Below, piece after piece: positions 15,474 to 24,176 of a stretch of 64,000 bases of DNA (the stretch's first letter is position 1; every line of letters starts with the position of its first letter). The position numbers and the translations under genes were made by a program. The notes below the pieces were generated by a model. It saw only the letters and a list, made by a program, of their open reading frames with translations, was not told where the DNA came from and did not search any database. Location: contig NZ_PJOM01000001.1 of NCBI RefSeq assembly GCF_002900965.1, positions 496,001 through 560,000 on the forward strand, in the 5' to 3' direction. Origin of the DNA: Pseudotabrizicola formosa. GTDB lineage: Bacteria > Pseudomonadota > Alphaproteobacteria > Rhodobacterales > Rhodobacteraceae.

Positions 15474-17919
15474 GGGCCTGCACCCGCTGCACCGCCGCCA
15501 GCACCCGTTCGGGCGTGGCGGGCGCGTCCAGCGCCGGATAGCCCGGCCCGCAGGCCGCCACCGCATCCGACAGCGCATAGAAGGCCGAGATGCCCAGCAT
15601 GAAGGGCGGCTCGCCCACCGCCTTGGACCGGCCGACACTGTCTTCGCGGTTGGGCCTTCCCCACAGGGCCACGTTGAACACATCCGGACGGTCCGAACAG
15701 GCCGGGAGCTTGTAGGTGCTGGGGGCATGGGTGGTCAGCCGCCCCTTGCCGTCCCAGACCAGCTCTTCGGTGGTCAGCCAGCCCGCGCCCTGCACGTAGG
15801 CCCCTTCGATCTGGCCGATGTCCAGCGCCGGGTTCAGACTGTTGCCGGTGTCGTGCAGCAGGTCGGCGCGCAGGATGCGGTTTTCGCCGGTCAGGGTGTC
15901 GATCACCACTTCCGTCACCGCTGCGCCATAGGCGAAATAGAGGAAAGGCCGCCCCTTGCCGGCCTTGCGGTCCCATTGCAGCTTTGGGGTGGCATAGAAC
16001 CCGGTCGAGGACAGGCTGACCCGCGCGAGGTAAGCCCAGGCGGCGACCTGATCAAAGCCATAGCTTTCGCCCGCCACCCGCACCCGGCCGCCCTCGAACC
16101 GCACGGCATCCGCTTTCACCTGATGCTTGCCGGCGATGAACGCGGCCATCCGGTCGCGCAGGGTGAGGCAGGCCGCCCGCGCCGCCATGCCGTTCAGGTC
16201 CGAGCCGGAACTGGCGGCGGTGGCGCTGGTGTTGGGCACCTTGGCGGTGTCGGTCGCGGTAATCTTGATGGCGTAAGGATCCACCCCGAACACGCCCGCC
16301 GCCACCTGCGCCACCTTCTGGAACAGGCCCTGGCCCATCTCGGTGCCCCCGTGGTTCAGGTGGATGGAGCCATCCTGATAGACATGCACCAGGGCACCAG
16401 CCTGATTGAGATGCGTCAGCGTGAAGGAAATGCCGAATTTTACCGGCGTCAGCGCAATCCCGCGCTTGAGGATCGGCGACGCGGCATTCCAATCCGCAAT
16501 CGCCGCCCGCCGCGCGGCGTAATCCGATGTCTCCACCAGCCGCGCCACCAGCTCATGCCCGATGAAATCCTCCACCGGCATGAAAAAGGGTGTTGTCTGC
16601 GCCCCGGGTGACGCCGGTGCGACCCCCCGCTCCGGCTGCCCCTCAACCGCGCCGCGCGAGGTCAGATCAACCGTCTCATCGGGTGACGGAGGCACAGGCC
16701 CTGCCCCTATTGCCTGTTCGGAAATATCCTCTGGGGGTCCGGGGGGCGAAGCGCCCCCGGCGGAGGCCACAGGCTCCGCCGGCGCGTAGAAATTCGCCCG
16801 CCGCACCTCCAGCGGGTCGCGGCCAAGGGCATGGGCCACATGATCCATCACCCGCTCGATGCCCACCATACCCTGCGGCCCGCCAAATCCGCGGAAGGCG
16901 GTGGCGCTTTGGGTGTGGGTTTTCAGCCGATGGCTCTCGATGCGGATATGGGGCAGATGATAGCAGTTGTCGGCATGCAGCATGGCGCGGTCCGCCACCG
17001 GCAGCGACAGATCCTGCGCCCAGCCGCAGCGGAACAGATGGGTGAAGGCGACCCCGGTCAGCTGGCCCCGGTCATCGAACCCGGCGCGATACAGGAGGCG
17101 CAGATCATGGCGTTTGCCGGTGATCATCATGTCATCATCGCGGTCATAGCGCATCTTGGCAGGCCGCCCGGTGCGGGCGGCCACCACGGCGCAGGCGATG
17201 GCCAGCGCGTTGCCCTGGGATTCCTTGCCTCCGAAGCCGCCGCCCATGCGCCGCACCTCGACCCGCACCGCGCTCATCGGCAGGTGCAGGGCGTGGGCGA
17301 CCTTGTGCTGGATCTCGGTCGGGTGCTGGGTGGAGGCGTGGACCAGCAGATCGCCGCCTTCCAGCGGCAGGCAGGCCGCGACCTGGCCTTCCAGATAGAA
17401 ATGCTCTTGCCCGCCCAGCTCGAACTGGCCCTCCACCACATGCGGGGCCGTGGCGATGGCGCGGGCCGCGTCGCCCTTGGCCCAGATCACCGGCCCGTCC
17501 TCGAAGCGGCTGTTTGCGGCCAGCGCGTCATCCACCGTCAGCAGGGCGGGTTTTTCGGTATAGCTTACCTTGGCCAGCCGTGCGGCCTTGCGCGCCGCCA
17601 GATGGCTGTCGGCCGCCACCAGAAACAGCGGCATGCCGAGGTAGAGCACCTCGCCCGTGGAGATCATCGGCTCGTCATGCGCCGAGGGGCTGCAATCGGG
17701 CACCGGGTCGAAATCCTCTGGCCCATAGACTGCAACCACTCCGGGGGCCGCGCGCACGGCAGAGAGGTCAAGCGCCGTCACCTCGCCATGGGCGATGGTC
17801 GAGAGGCCGAAGGCCAGATGCAGCGCCGTGGCGGGCAGCGGGATGTCATCGACATAGCGCGCCTGTCCGGTCACATGCAGCGGGGCCGCGTCATGCGGCA
17901 GGGATTTGCCCAGGCTCAT
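15466..17919 (-). CDS. xdhB: Xanthine dehydrogenase, molybdopterin-binding subunit XdhB
   Basis: 817-residue large subunit that oxidises hypoxanthine and xanthine to urate at the Moco site. Landmarks include [35 protein letters not shown] (Moco contact), [11 protein letters not shown] and the C-terminal VGEPPFMLG, in which the Glu is the catalytic base. It is about 40 residues longer than the R. capsulatus homologue as I recall it. The excess is an irregular Pro/Gly/Ala-rich segment at about 375-442, between RRANFYAP and [10 protein letters not shown], part of which is encoded by a dispersed intergenic-type repeat (16709-16780). The active-site motifs remain intact, so function is likely. Both ends overlap neighbouring genes. 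Confidence 0.94.
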   Translation of the reverse strand: MSLGKSLPHDAAPLHVTGQARYVDDIPLPATALHLAFGLSTIAHGEVTALDLSAVRAAPGVVAVYGPEDFDPVPDCSPSAHDEPMISTGEVLYLGMPLFLVAADSHLAARKAARLAKVSYTEKPALLTVDDALAANSRFEDGPVIWAKGDAARAIATAPHVVEGQFELGGQEHFYLEGQVAACLPLEGGDLLVHASTQHPTEIQHKVAHALHLPMSAVRVEVRRMGGGFGGKESQGNALAIACAVVAARTGRPAKMRYDRDDDMMITGKRHDLRLLYRAGFDDRGQLTGVAFTHLFRCGWAQDLSLPVADRAMLHADNCYHLPHIRIESHRLKTHTQSATAFRGFGGPQGMVGIERVMDHVAHALGRDPLEVRRANFYAPAEPVASAGGASPPGPPEDISEQAIGAGPVPPSPDETVDLTSRGAVEGQPERGVAPASPGAQTTPFFMPVEDFIGHELVARLVETSDYAARRAAIADWNAASPILKRGIALTPVKFGISFTLTHLNQAGALVHVYQDGSIHLNHGGTEMGQGLFQKVAQVAAGVFGVDPYAIKITATDTAKVPNTSATAASSGSDLNGMAARAACLTLRDRMAAFIAGKHQVKADAVRFEGGRVRVAGESYGFDQVAAWAYLARVSLSSTGFYATPKLQWDRKAGKGRPFLYFAYGAAVTEVVIDTLTGENRILRADLLHDTGNSLNPALDIGQIEGAYVQGAGWLTTEELVWDGKGRLTTHAPSTYKLPACSDRPDVFNVALWGRPNREDSVGRSKAVGEPPFMLGISAFYALSDAVAACGPGYPALDAPATPERVLAAVQRVQAHV
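16709..16780 (-). repeat. Dispersed hairpin repeat, copy A, inside xdhB
   Basis: On the minus strand a GC hairpin (GGGGGCGCTTCGCCCCC) is followed by GGACCCCC and GAGGATATTTCCGAACAGG, then CAAT. It matches the intergenic copies at 47962, 48142 and 60510 with three or four changes. It is read in frame and adds about 24 residues (near 380-404) to XdhB. Confidence 0.8.
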
Positions 17920-19331
17920 GCCCGCACCTCCAGCACCGAAACTGGCACGCCCGCCAGATCATGCATGTATCGCCGCAGCATGTTCTGTGCGGTGGTCAGG
18001 CGATAGGCCGCACTGGCCCGCATGTCGGACAGGGGGGCGAAATCCTGTGCCATCAGGGCGGCCGCCGCCTCGGCCGTGGCGGGCGTCAGCGGCTGGCCGA
18101 TCAGCGCGGCCTCGACCGTCGCGGAGCGTTTCGGCGTGCCGGCCATGCCGCCAAAGGCGATGCGGGCAGAAGTGATGAGGCCATCTGTCACAATCAGATT
18201 GAAACAGCCGCAGACGGCGGAGATGTCCTGATCGAAGCGTTTCGACAGCTTGTAGCAGCGCAGGTTGGGGGCCTGCGCGGGGATCGTCACCGCTTCGACA
18301 AATTCGCCCGGCTGACGGTCCTGCTTGCGGTATTCGATGAAGAAATCCTCCAGCGGCATCTCGCGCCGCGCGTCCCCCCGGCGCAGGTGCAGGGTTGCGC
18401 CAAGGGCGATCAGCGCTGGCGGCCCGTCGCCGATGGGCGAGCCATTGGCGATATTGCCGCCGATGGTGGCGGCATTGCGGACCTGTTCGCTGGAGTAGCG
18501 GCGCAGAAGCTCGCCGAAGGACGGAAAGCGGGGGCCGAGGGCCGCGCGCAGGGCGGCGATGGTGACGCCCGCGCCGATGCGAAGGGTGTCGCCGTGATCC
18601 TCGATCTGCTGCAGATCGGTGATACCGGACAGGAAGGCCACGGGGGAAAGGTCGCGCAATTGCTTTGTGACCCAGAGGCCGACATCGGTGGCCCCGGCGA
18701 TCAGCGTGGCGTCGGGGTTGGCGAGGTACCATTGCGCCAGATCGTCACTGCTGCGCGGGTGGAAGCCGGGCAGGGGGGCTGCCTGCCCCCCTCGGCCTGC
18801 GGCCTCACCCCCCGGGGATATTTGAGAACAGGTAATATCAAGATCGGTTGTCATCCAGTCGGGCACCGGGGCGGTCTGGGCTGCTTTTGCCGCACGGATG
18901 ATCGGGGCGTAGCCGGTGCAGCGGCACAGGTTGCCGGCCAGCTGGTCATCATGGTCGGTGGCCCCGTTCAGATGGGCGCATGCCATCGACACGATGAAGC
19001 CTGGCGTGCAGAAGCCGCATTGCGAGCCGTGGTGGTCGACCATCGCCTGCTGCACGGGATGCGGCTCGCCCTTTGGGCCGGCGATGCCTTCGACCGTGCG
19101 CACGGCCTTGCCGTGAAGTTGCGGCAGGAACAGGATGCAGGCGTTGAGCGCGCGGCTGCCGGTTGCGTCGGTGACCATCACCGTGCAGGCCCCGCAATCG
19201 CCCTCGTTGCAGCCTTCCTTGGTGCCGGTCAGGCCACGGCTTTCGCGCAGCCAATCCAGCAAAGTCCGCGTGGGCGCCTCATCGGACACGCGGACGGGCG
19301 CTCCGTTCAGGTGAAACGCAATCTGCGACAT
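17916..19331 (-). CDS. xdhA: Xanthine dehydrogenase, FeS/FAD subunit XdhA
   Basis: 471-residue small subunit that carries two [2Fe-2S] clusters and FAD and passes electrons from Moco to NAD. The N-terminal ferredoxin cysteines are in [11 protein letters not shown], the second cluster in CGFCTPGF and CRCTGYAP, and the FAD-binding motif [16 protein letters not shown] lies near residue 290. The linker between the FeS and FAD domains (about 165-187) is encoded by a dispersed hairpin repeat; the flanking DWMTTDLD and LPGFHP parts look normal. It is the first gene of the operon, and its stop overlaps the xdhB ATG. The 216-bp region to divergent dnaE must contain both promoters. Confidence 0.94.
   Translation of the reverse strand: MSQIAFHLNGAPVRVSDEAPTRTLLDWLRESRGLTGTKEGCNEGDCGACTVMVTDATGSRALNACILFLPQLHGKAVRTVEGIAGPKGEPHPVQQAMVDHHGSQCGFCTPGFIVSMACAHLNGATDHDDQLAGNLCRCTGYAPIIRAAKAAQTAPVPDWMTTDLDITCSQISPGGEAAGRGGQAAPLPGFHPRSSDDLAQWYLANPDATLIAGATDVGLWVTKQLRDLSPVAFLSGITDLQQIEDHGDTLRIGAGVTIAALRAALGPRFPSFGELLRRYSSEQVRNAATIGGNIANGSPIGDGPPALIALGATLHLRRGDARREMPLEDFFIEYRKQDRQPGEFVEAVTIPAQAPNLRCYKLSKRFDQDISAVCGCFNLIVTDGLITSARIAFGGMAGTPKRSATVEAALIGQPLTPATAEAAAALMAQDFAPLSDMRASAAYRLTTAQNMLRRYMHDLAGVPVSVLEVRA
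18771..18836 (+). repeat. Dispersed hairpin repeat, copy B, inside xdhA
   Basis: On the plus strand GGGGGGCTGCCTGCCCCCC and a second small palindrome (GGCCTGCGGCC) lead into CCCGGGGATATTTGAGAACA and GGTAAT, essentially identical to the intergenic copy at 47962. It is antisense to xdhA and translated there as the domain linker. Confidence 0.85.
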
Positions 19332-19547
19332 GTCTCTTCGTCCGCCGCCTTCTCCCCGTTCGAGGTTTTTCGCATGCCCGTCCGATGCGGCGTAAAACGG
19401 ACATGCACCCCTTGTTTCACTGTCAGATCATCAAGCAAGGCGATGCGCCACAACGCAAGACAAATATCATGGCCCGCATTTGAAGCACCATCCGGATTTG
19501 CCGAAGAATGAGGCACCCTTTCCCCCGGCCGGATGCTTCGCTAGGCT
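19332..19547. promoter_or_regulatory. Divergent xdhA/dnaE promoter region
   Basis: 216 bp between the xdhA start and the dnaE start. Composition is less GC-rich than the genes (for example GCAAGACAAATATCATGG), as expected of a promoter region. I cannot assign -35/-10 boxes or a purine operator with confidence. Confidence 0.4.
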
Positions 19548-22500
19548 ATGGCCATGTCACAAGCCCCGCGATTCATTCATCTGCGTGTTCACACCGAGCA
19601 TTCCTTGCTGGAAGGCGCGGTGCCGGTCAAGGCCCTGGTCAAGCTGGCGGTGGCGGCGCAGATGCCGGCCATCGCGGTGACGGACACCAACAACATGTTC
19701 GCCGCCCTGGAGTTTTCGGTGACCGCGCAAGGGGCGGGGGTGCAGCCGATTGTCGGCTGTCAGGTCAGTCTGGCGCATGATCCGGCGCAGCCGGGGGAGC
19801 GGCCGCGCGCGCCGGCGCCGGTGGTTCTGCTGGCGCAGACCGAAGCGGGTTACATGAATCTGATGAAGCTGAACTCGTGCCTCTATCTGCGCGGCGACGG
19901 GCAGCTGCCGCATGTGACGGTGGAGGAGCTGGCGCGCCATGCCGGGGGGCTGATCTGCCTGACCGGGGGGCCGGACGGGCCTTTGGGCCGCTTCTTGCAG
20001 GCCGGGCAGATGCCAAAGGCACGGGCGCTGCTGGAGCGGCTGGCGCAGGCGTTTCCGGACCGGCTTTATGTGGAATTGCAGCGCCATCCGGGCGAAGGGG
20101 GCAAGTTGCCGCCGGCCGAAGCCGGGTCGGAGCGGGGGCATATCGAGCTGGCCTATGGCATGGGCCTGCCGCTGGTGGCGACCAATGACGTGTATTTTCC
20201 CAAGGCCGAGATGTATGAGGCGCATGATGCGCTGATCTGCATTGCCGAGGGTGCCTATGTCGATCAGCAGCAACCGCGCCGTCGGCTGACCCCGCAGCAC
20301 TATTTCAAATCCGAAGCCGAGATGTGCGCGCTGTTCGCCGATCTGCCCGAGGCGCTGGAAAACACGGTGGAGATTGCGCGGCGCTGCGCCTTTGCCGCCT
20401 ACAAGCGCAAGCCGATTTTGCCGAAGTTTGCCGATGACGAGGTGAACGAGTTGCGGCGTCAGGCCAATGAGGGGTTGCAGGCGCGCCTTGCCATCATCCC
20501 GCATGCGGTGACGCCCGAGGAATATCAGGCGCGGCTGGATTTCGAGCTGAACGTCATCGAAGGCATGGGCTTTCCCGGCTATTTCCTGATCGTGGCCGAT
20601 TTCATCAAATGGGCCAAGGAGCAGGGTATTCCGGTCGGGCCGGGGCGCGGGTCGGGGGCCGGGTCGCTGGTTGCCTATGCGCTGACCATCACCGACCTTG
20701 ACCCTTTGCGCTATGCGCTGCTGTTTGAGCGGTTCCTGAACCCGGAACGGGTGAGCATGCCCGATTTCGACATCGACTTCTGCATGGATCGCCGGGAAGA
20801 GGTGATCCAATACGTGCAGGCGAAATATGGCCGCGACAAGGTGGGGCAGATCATCACCTTTGGCGCGCTGCTGTCCAAGGCCGCCGTGCGCGATGTGGGG
20901 CGGGTGCTGCAACTGTCCTATGGGCAGGTGGACCGGCTGTCGAAGATGATCCCGGTCGAGGGGGTGAAGCCGGTTTCCATCACCAAGGCCTTGGCGGATG
21001 AGCCGCGCCTGCGCGAGGCCGCGAAGGAAGAGGTGGTGGGGCGGCTTCTGGGCTATGCCCAGCAGATCGAGGGGCTGTATCGCAACGCATCCACCCATGC
21101 CGCCGGGGTGGTGATCGGCGACCGCCCGCTGGATGAGCTGGTGCCGCTGTATCAGGACCCGCGCTCCGACATGCCCGCCACCCAGTTCAACATGAAATGG
21201 GTGGAAGCCGCAGGGCTGGTGAAGTTCGACTTTCTGGGGTTGAAGACCCTGACCGTGATCCAGAACGCGATGGACCTGCTGGCCTTGCGGGGAGTGGCCT
21301 TTGACATCAACCTGATCCCGCTGGATGACAAGCCGAGTTACGAGCTTTATGCCGCCGCGAAAACGGTTGCGGTGTTTCAGGTGGAATCCAGCGGCATGAT
21401 GGATGCGCTGCGCCGGATGAAGCCGACCTGCATCGAGGATATTGTGGCGCTGGTGGCGCTGTACCGCCCCGGCCCGATGGAGAATATCCCGGCCTATTGC
21501 GAGGTGAAGAACGGGCTGCGCGAGATTGAATCGCTGCACCCGACCATCGACCCGATCCTGAAAGAGACCCAAGGCATCATCGTCTATCAGGAACAGGTGA
21601 TGCAGATTGCGCAGGTCATGGGCGGCTATTCGCTGGGCGGCGCCGATCTGCTGCGCCGCGCGATGGGCAAGAAGATCGCCGAGGAAATGGCGAAGGAGCG
21701 GCCCAAGTTCATCGAGGGGGCGAAGAAGACCCACGGGATTGATGCGAAAAAGGCGGGTGAGGTGTTCGACCTGCTGGAAAAATTCGCCAATTACGGGTTC
21801 AACAAATCGCACGCTGCCGCCTATGCGGTGGTCAGCTATCAGACCGCTTATCTGAAGGCGAATTACCCGGTGGAGTTCATGGCCGGGGTGATGAACTGCG
21901 ATATCCATCTGACCGACAAGCTGGCAGTGTACAAACGAGAGGTCGACAAGCTGGGGATCACCCTGGTCGCGCCCTGCGTGAACCGATCCTTGGCCACCTT
22001 TACCGTGCGCGATGGGGCGCTGGTCTATGCGCTGGGGGCGTTGAAAAACGTCGGCGTCGAAGCGATGAAGCTGATCGTCGAGGCGCGGGGGGACCGGCCC
22101 TTTGTCAGCCTGTTCGACGTGGCCCGCCGGGTGGACCTGAAACGGGTGGGCAAGCGCCCGATGGAAATGCTGGCCCGCGCCGGCGCGTTTGACCAGCTGG
22201 ACCCGAACCGCGCCCGGGTGTTCGAGGCCCTTGATGCGCTGGTTGCCTATTCCGCCGCGATCCATGAGGCGAAATCCAGCAGTCAGGTGTCGCTGTTCGG
22301 CGAGGCCGGGGCCGATATTCCCGAACCGCGCCTGCCGTTCCGCGATGACTGGCAGCCGGTGGAGCGGCTGGGGCATGAGCATCAGGCGGTGGGCTTTTAC
22401 CTGTCGGGTCACCCGCTGGATGATTACATGGGGCCTTTGAAGCGCAAGGATGTGAAGACGCTGTCCGAGATTACCCAACTGGCCCAACGCGGTCCGCTGA

Positions 22501-22985
22501 TTGCGAAAATCGCAGGCTCGGTCGCGTCGAAACAGGAACGCAAATCGGCCAAGGGCAACCGCTTTGCCTTTGTTCAACTGTCGGACCCGACGGGCCTGTA
22601 TGAGGTGACCGTGTTTTCCGACGTGCTGGAAGCCGCGCGCGATTTTCTGGAACCGGGGCGCAATGTGGTGCTGACGGTCAAGGTTGACCCCGATGGCGAT
22701 GGCGTCAAGCTGTTGGCCAATGCGGTGCAGCCCATTGACGCCGTGGCCGATCAGGCGGGGGCCGCCGACCTGCGCATCCATTTGAACCGGGCCGAGGCGG
22801 TGCCGTCGCTTGCCACTCTGCTGGGAAGGGTCGAGGGTCGGAACCATGCCCAGATTACCCTGTGCGTGCCGGATGATCAGGGCCGCGAGATCGATTTGAT
22901 CCTGCCGCAGCGTTATCCGGTGACGCCGCAGATCAAAGGGGCGATCAAGGCGATGCAGGGTGTGGTGATGATCGAGGAGGTGTGA
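19548..22985 (+). CDS. dnaE: DNA polymerase III subunit alpha DnaE
   Basis: 1145-residue replicative polymerase. The N-terminal PHP domain starts at FIHLRVHTEHSLLEGAV. The palm has the catalytic acidic pair in PDFDIDFCMDRREEV (about residue 405) and the neighbouring GPGRGSGAGSLVAYAL; the fingers include YRNASTHAAGVVIGD and FGFNKSHAAAY-like YGFNKSHAAAYAVVSYQ. A C-terminal OB-fold region (from about 980, GPLIAKIAGSV) follows. The length is normal for DnaE1 of alphaproteobacteria. The ATG at 19548 is used; a second ATG two codons later is possible. It stands alone, divergent from xdhA and convergent with the PIN-like gene, with only 14 bases between stops. Confidence 0.97.
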   Translation: MAMSQAPRFIHLRVHTEHSLLEGAVPVKALVKLAVAAQMPAIAVTDTNNMFAALEFSVTAQGAGVQPIVGCQVSLAHDPAQPGERPRAPAPVVLLAQTEAGYMNLMKLNSCLYLRGDGQLPHVTVEELARHAGGLICLTGGPDGPLGRFLQAGQMPKARALLERLAQAFPDRLYVELQRHPGEGGKLPPAEAGSERGHIELAYGMGLPLVATNDVYFPKAEMYEAHDALICIAEGAYVDQQQPRRRLTPQHYFKSEAEMCALFADLPEALENTVEIARRCAFAAYKRKPILPKFADDEVNELRRQANEGLQARLAIIPHAVTPEEYQARLDFELNVIEGMGFPGYFLIVADFIKWAKEQGIPVGPGRGSGAGSLVAYALTITDLDPLRYALLFERFLNPERVSMPDFDIDFCMDRREEVIQYVQAKYGRDKVGQIITFGALLSKAAVRDVGRVLQLSYGQVDRLSKMIPVEGVKPVSITKALADEPRLREAAKEEVVGRLLGYAQQIEGLYRNASTHAAGVVIGDRPLDELVPLYQDPRSDMPATQFNMKWVEAAGLVKFDFLGLKTLTVIQNAMDLLALRGVAFDINLIPLDDKPSYELYAAAKTVAVFQVESSGMMDALRRMKPTCIEDIVALVALYRPGPMENIPAYCEVKNGLREIESLHPTIDPILKETQGIIVYQEQVMQIAQVMGGYSLGGADLLRRAMGKKIAEEMAKERPKFIEGAKKTHGIDAKKAGEVFDLLEKFANYGFNKSHAAAYAVVSYQTAYLKANYPVEFMAGVMNCDIHLTDKLAVYKREVDKLGITLVAPCVNRSLATFTVRDGALVYALGALKNVGVEAMKLIVEARGDRPFVSLFDVARRVDLKRVGKRPMEMLARAGAFDQLDPNRARVFEALDALVAYSAAIHEAKSSSQVSLFGEAGADIPEPRLPFRDDWQPVERLGHEHQAVGFYLSGHPLDDYMGPLKRKDVKTLSEITQLAQRGPLIAKIAGSVASKQERKSAKGNRFAFVQLSDPTGLYEVTVFSDVLEAARDFLEPGRNVVLTVKVDPDGDGVKLLANAVQPIDAVADQAGAADLRIHLNRAEAVPSLATLLGRVEGRNHAQITLCVPDDQGREIDLILPQRYPVTPQIKGAIKAMQGVVMIEEV

Positions 22986-22999
22986 GGGTGAGGCAGCGA

Positions 23000-23620
23000 T
23001 TATTGGTTGCAGAAGCTAAGTTCATCAACAGCGGCAAGCGTTTCTAAGGGCGTCGAAATCTTCCGCATTCCAAGTTTTGAAAGCTTGTCAGAGTTCTTTT
23101 GAAAGTCTCGGATATTGTTGGTCACAAAGATGTCTCTGCCTGCGTGGATGTGAGAATAGGCTGAAACGACATCGCACCATGTGTTCCGCCACTTCCAAAG
23201 GTGTTCAGATTGAACTGAATCATCATTTAACATCATGCTAGGTGGCAAGTGATCGGCAGGTTTTCTTGGGACTTTTGCTGCGATTGCTTGCCAAAGCGCA
23301 TCCATGTCGCGTTTAAATTTTTCGACATCATCAACAAAATAACAAAAATCCCAGTAGCTTAGGCCAAACACTGCAGGCATGGGCACAATGGGCAAATCTT
23401 GCCAGCCGAGAGCTGATATTCTTTCCATAAACACCGTTGCGTTCCCGGGAAAGCGCTTTGACTTGGAGTTTTCGGACGCCGATGCGGCAAGAAGACCTAC
23501 CTCGAACTGACCCTCCCTGTGGCGATCGACTAGATCTTGAACGCAAGCGGCTTGTGGGCGGCGTTCTTCAAGCTCAATTACACAGTTCCAATCGAGGGTA
23601 AGCTTAATCCCTGTGGTCAC
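23000..23620 (-). CDS. PIN-like domain protein
   Basis: 206-residue protein of unproven function. The N-terminal acidic strand (LTLDWNCVIELEE) and the C-terminal WCDVVSAYSHIHAGRDIFVTNN followed by RDF are the layout of PIN-like nucleases, in which spaced Asp residues bind metal. Composition and codon use are less GC-rich than dnaE next door, suggesting a later arrival. It starts with GTG, and that GTG overlaps the TGA stop of the upstream DUF1489 gene (GTGA), so translation should be coupled. No small antitoxin-like gene is adjacent, which argues against an ordinary VapBC pair. The PIN assignment is inferred from motif spacing. Confidence 0.65.
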   Translation of the reverse strand: MTTGIKLTLDWNCVIELEERRPQAACVQDLVDRHREGQFEVGLLAASASENSKSKRFPGNATVFMERISALGWQDLPIVPMPAVFGLSYWDFCYFVDDVEKFKRDMDALWQAIAAKVPRKPADHLPPSMMLNDDSVQSEHLWKWRNTWCDVVSAYSHIHAGRDIFVTNNIRDFQKNSDKLSKLGMRKISTPLETLAAVDELSFCNQ

Positions 23621-24048
23621 CGCAATCCGAACTCCGCCATCGCCTCTGCCAATCCCGGTGGCAAAGCCTCTTCCTTCTCCCGCCCTGGCAGCAGGTCGGG
23701 CGGGGCGTCTTTCGGGTCCAGATAGCGCCAGCCTTGGAACGGGCGGCGGGGCACCGCTTGGGTGCGGGTGACTTCGGCATCCAGCACGATGGCGCAGCGG
23801 GAAATGCCGTCCTCGCCCGTCACCTGCTCCAGCCCGACAATCCGCTGCCGCGCCAGCACCACGCTTTTAATTACCCAATACAGCGACCCGCCCGCCAGCA
23901 CCTCGTCTGCGCGCTTTGGCCACATGCGGGTGACATGCACCGCACGACCCTTGGGCCAGCGCGCCCGCTGGCTGCGCTGCCAATCCAGCAAATCCTCGAC
24001 GGACTCGGCCCCGACGCAGAGTTTCAGGATATGAATATGATCTGCCAC
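23617..24048 (-). CDS. DUF1489 family protein
   Basis: 143-residue cytosolic protein of a family widespread in alphaproteobacteria, with no known function that I can name. Conserved features are the start ADHIHILKLCVGAES, HVTRMWPKRADEVLAGGSLYW, a central IVLDAEVTRTQAVPRRPF and GWRYLDPKDAPPDL. The GTG at 24048 was chosen because family members begin with the equivalent of MADHIHLLKL; the frame is open further upstream without homology. It is divergent from nrdJ (128 bp) and translationally coupled to the PIN-like gene downstream. Confidence 0.85.
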   Translation of the reverse strand: MADHIHILKLCVGAESVEDLLDWQRSQRARWPKGRAVHVTRMWPKRADEVLAGGSLYWVIKSVVLARQRIVGLEQVTGEDGISRCAIVLDAEVTRTQAVPRRPFQGWRYLDPKDAPPDLLPGREKEEALPPGLAEAMAEFGLR

Positions 24049-24176
24049 CGACTCGGCCCCCGTTGCGAAGGGCAGAGCATAGGCCGCTGATTGGTAAGGG
24101 CAAGCCGTTGACCCCCGCGCGTTAGGGGCGTATTTTGTGCCTTCCTCCAAATTTCCCACAAATACAAGGCTGTCCC

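Noticed and set aside
19557-22847. 1096-codon open frame on the minus strand, antisense to dnaE
   Set aside because: The translation is rich in His, Arg, Gln and Gly with no domain signal, and it mirrors the codon pattern of dnaE. Long antisense frames are expected opposite GC-rich genes.
24049-24176. Cobalamin riboswitch upstream of nrdJ
   Set aside because: B12-dependent enzymes are sometimes riboswitch-controlled, but the spacer is only 128 bp and I could not find a B12-box-like core or the required stems.
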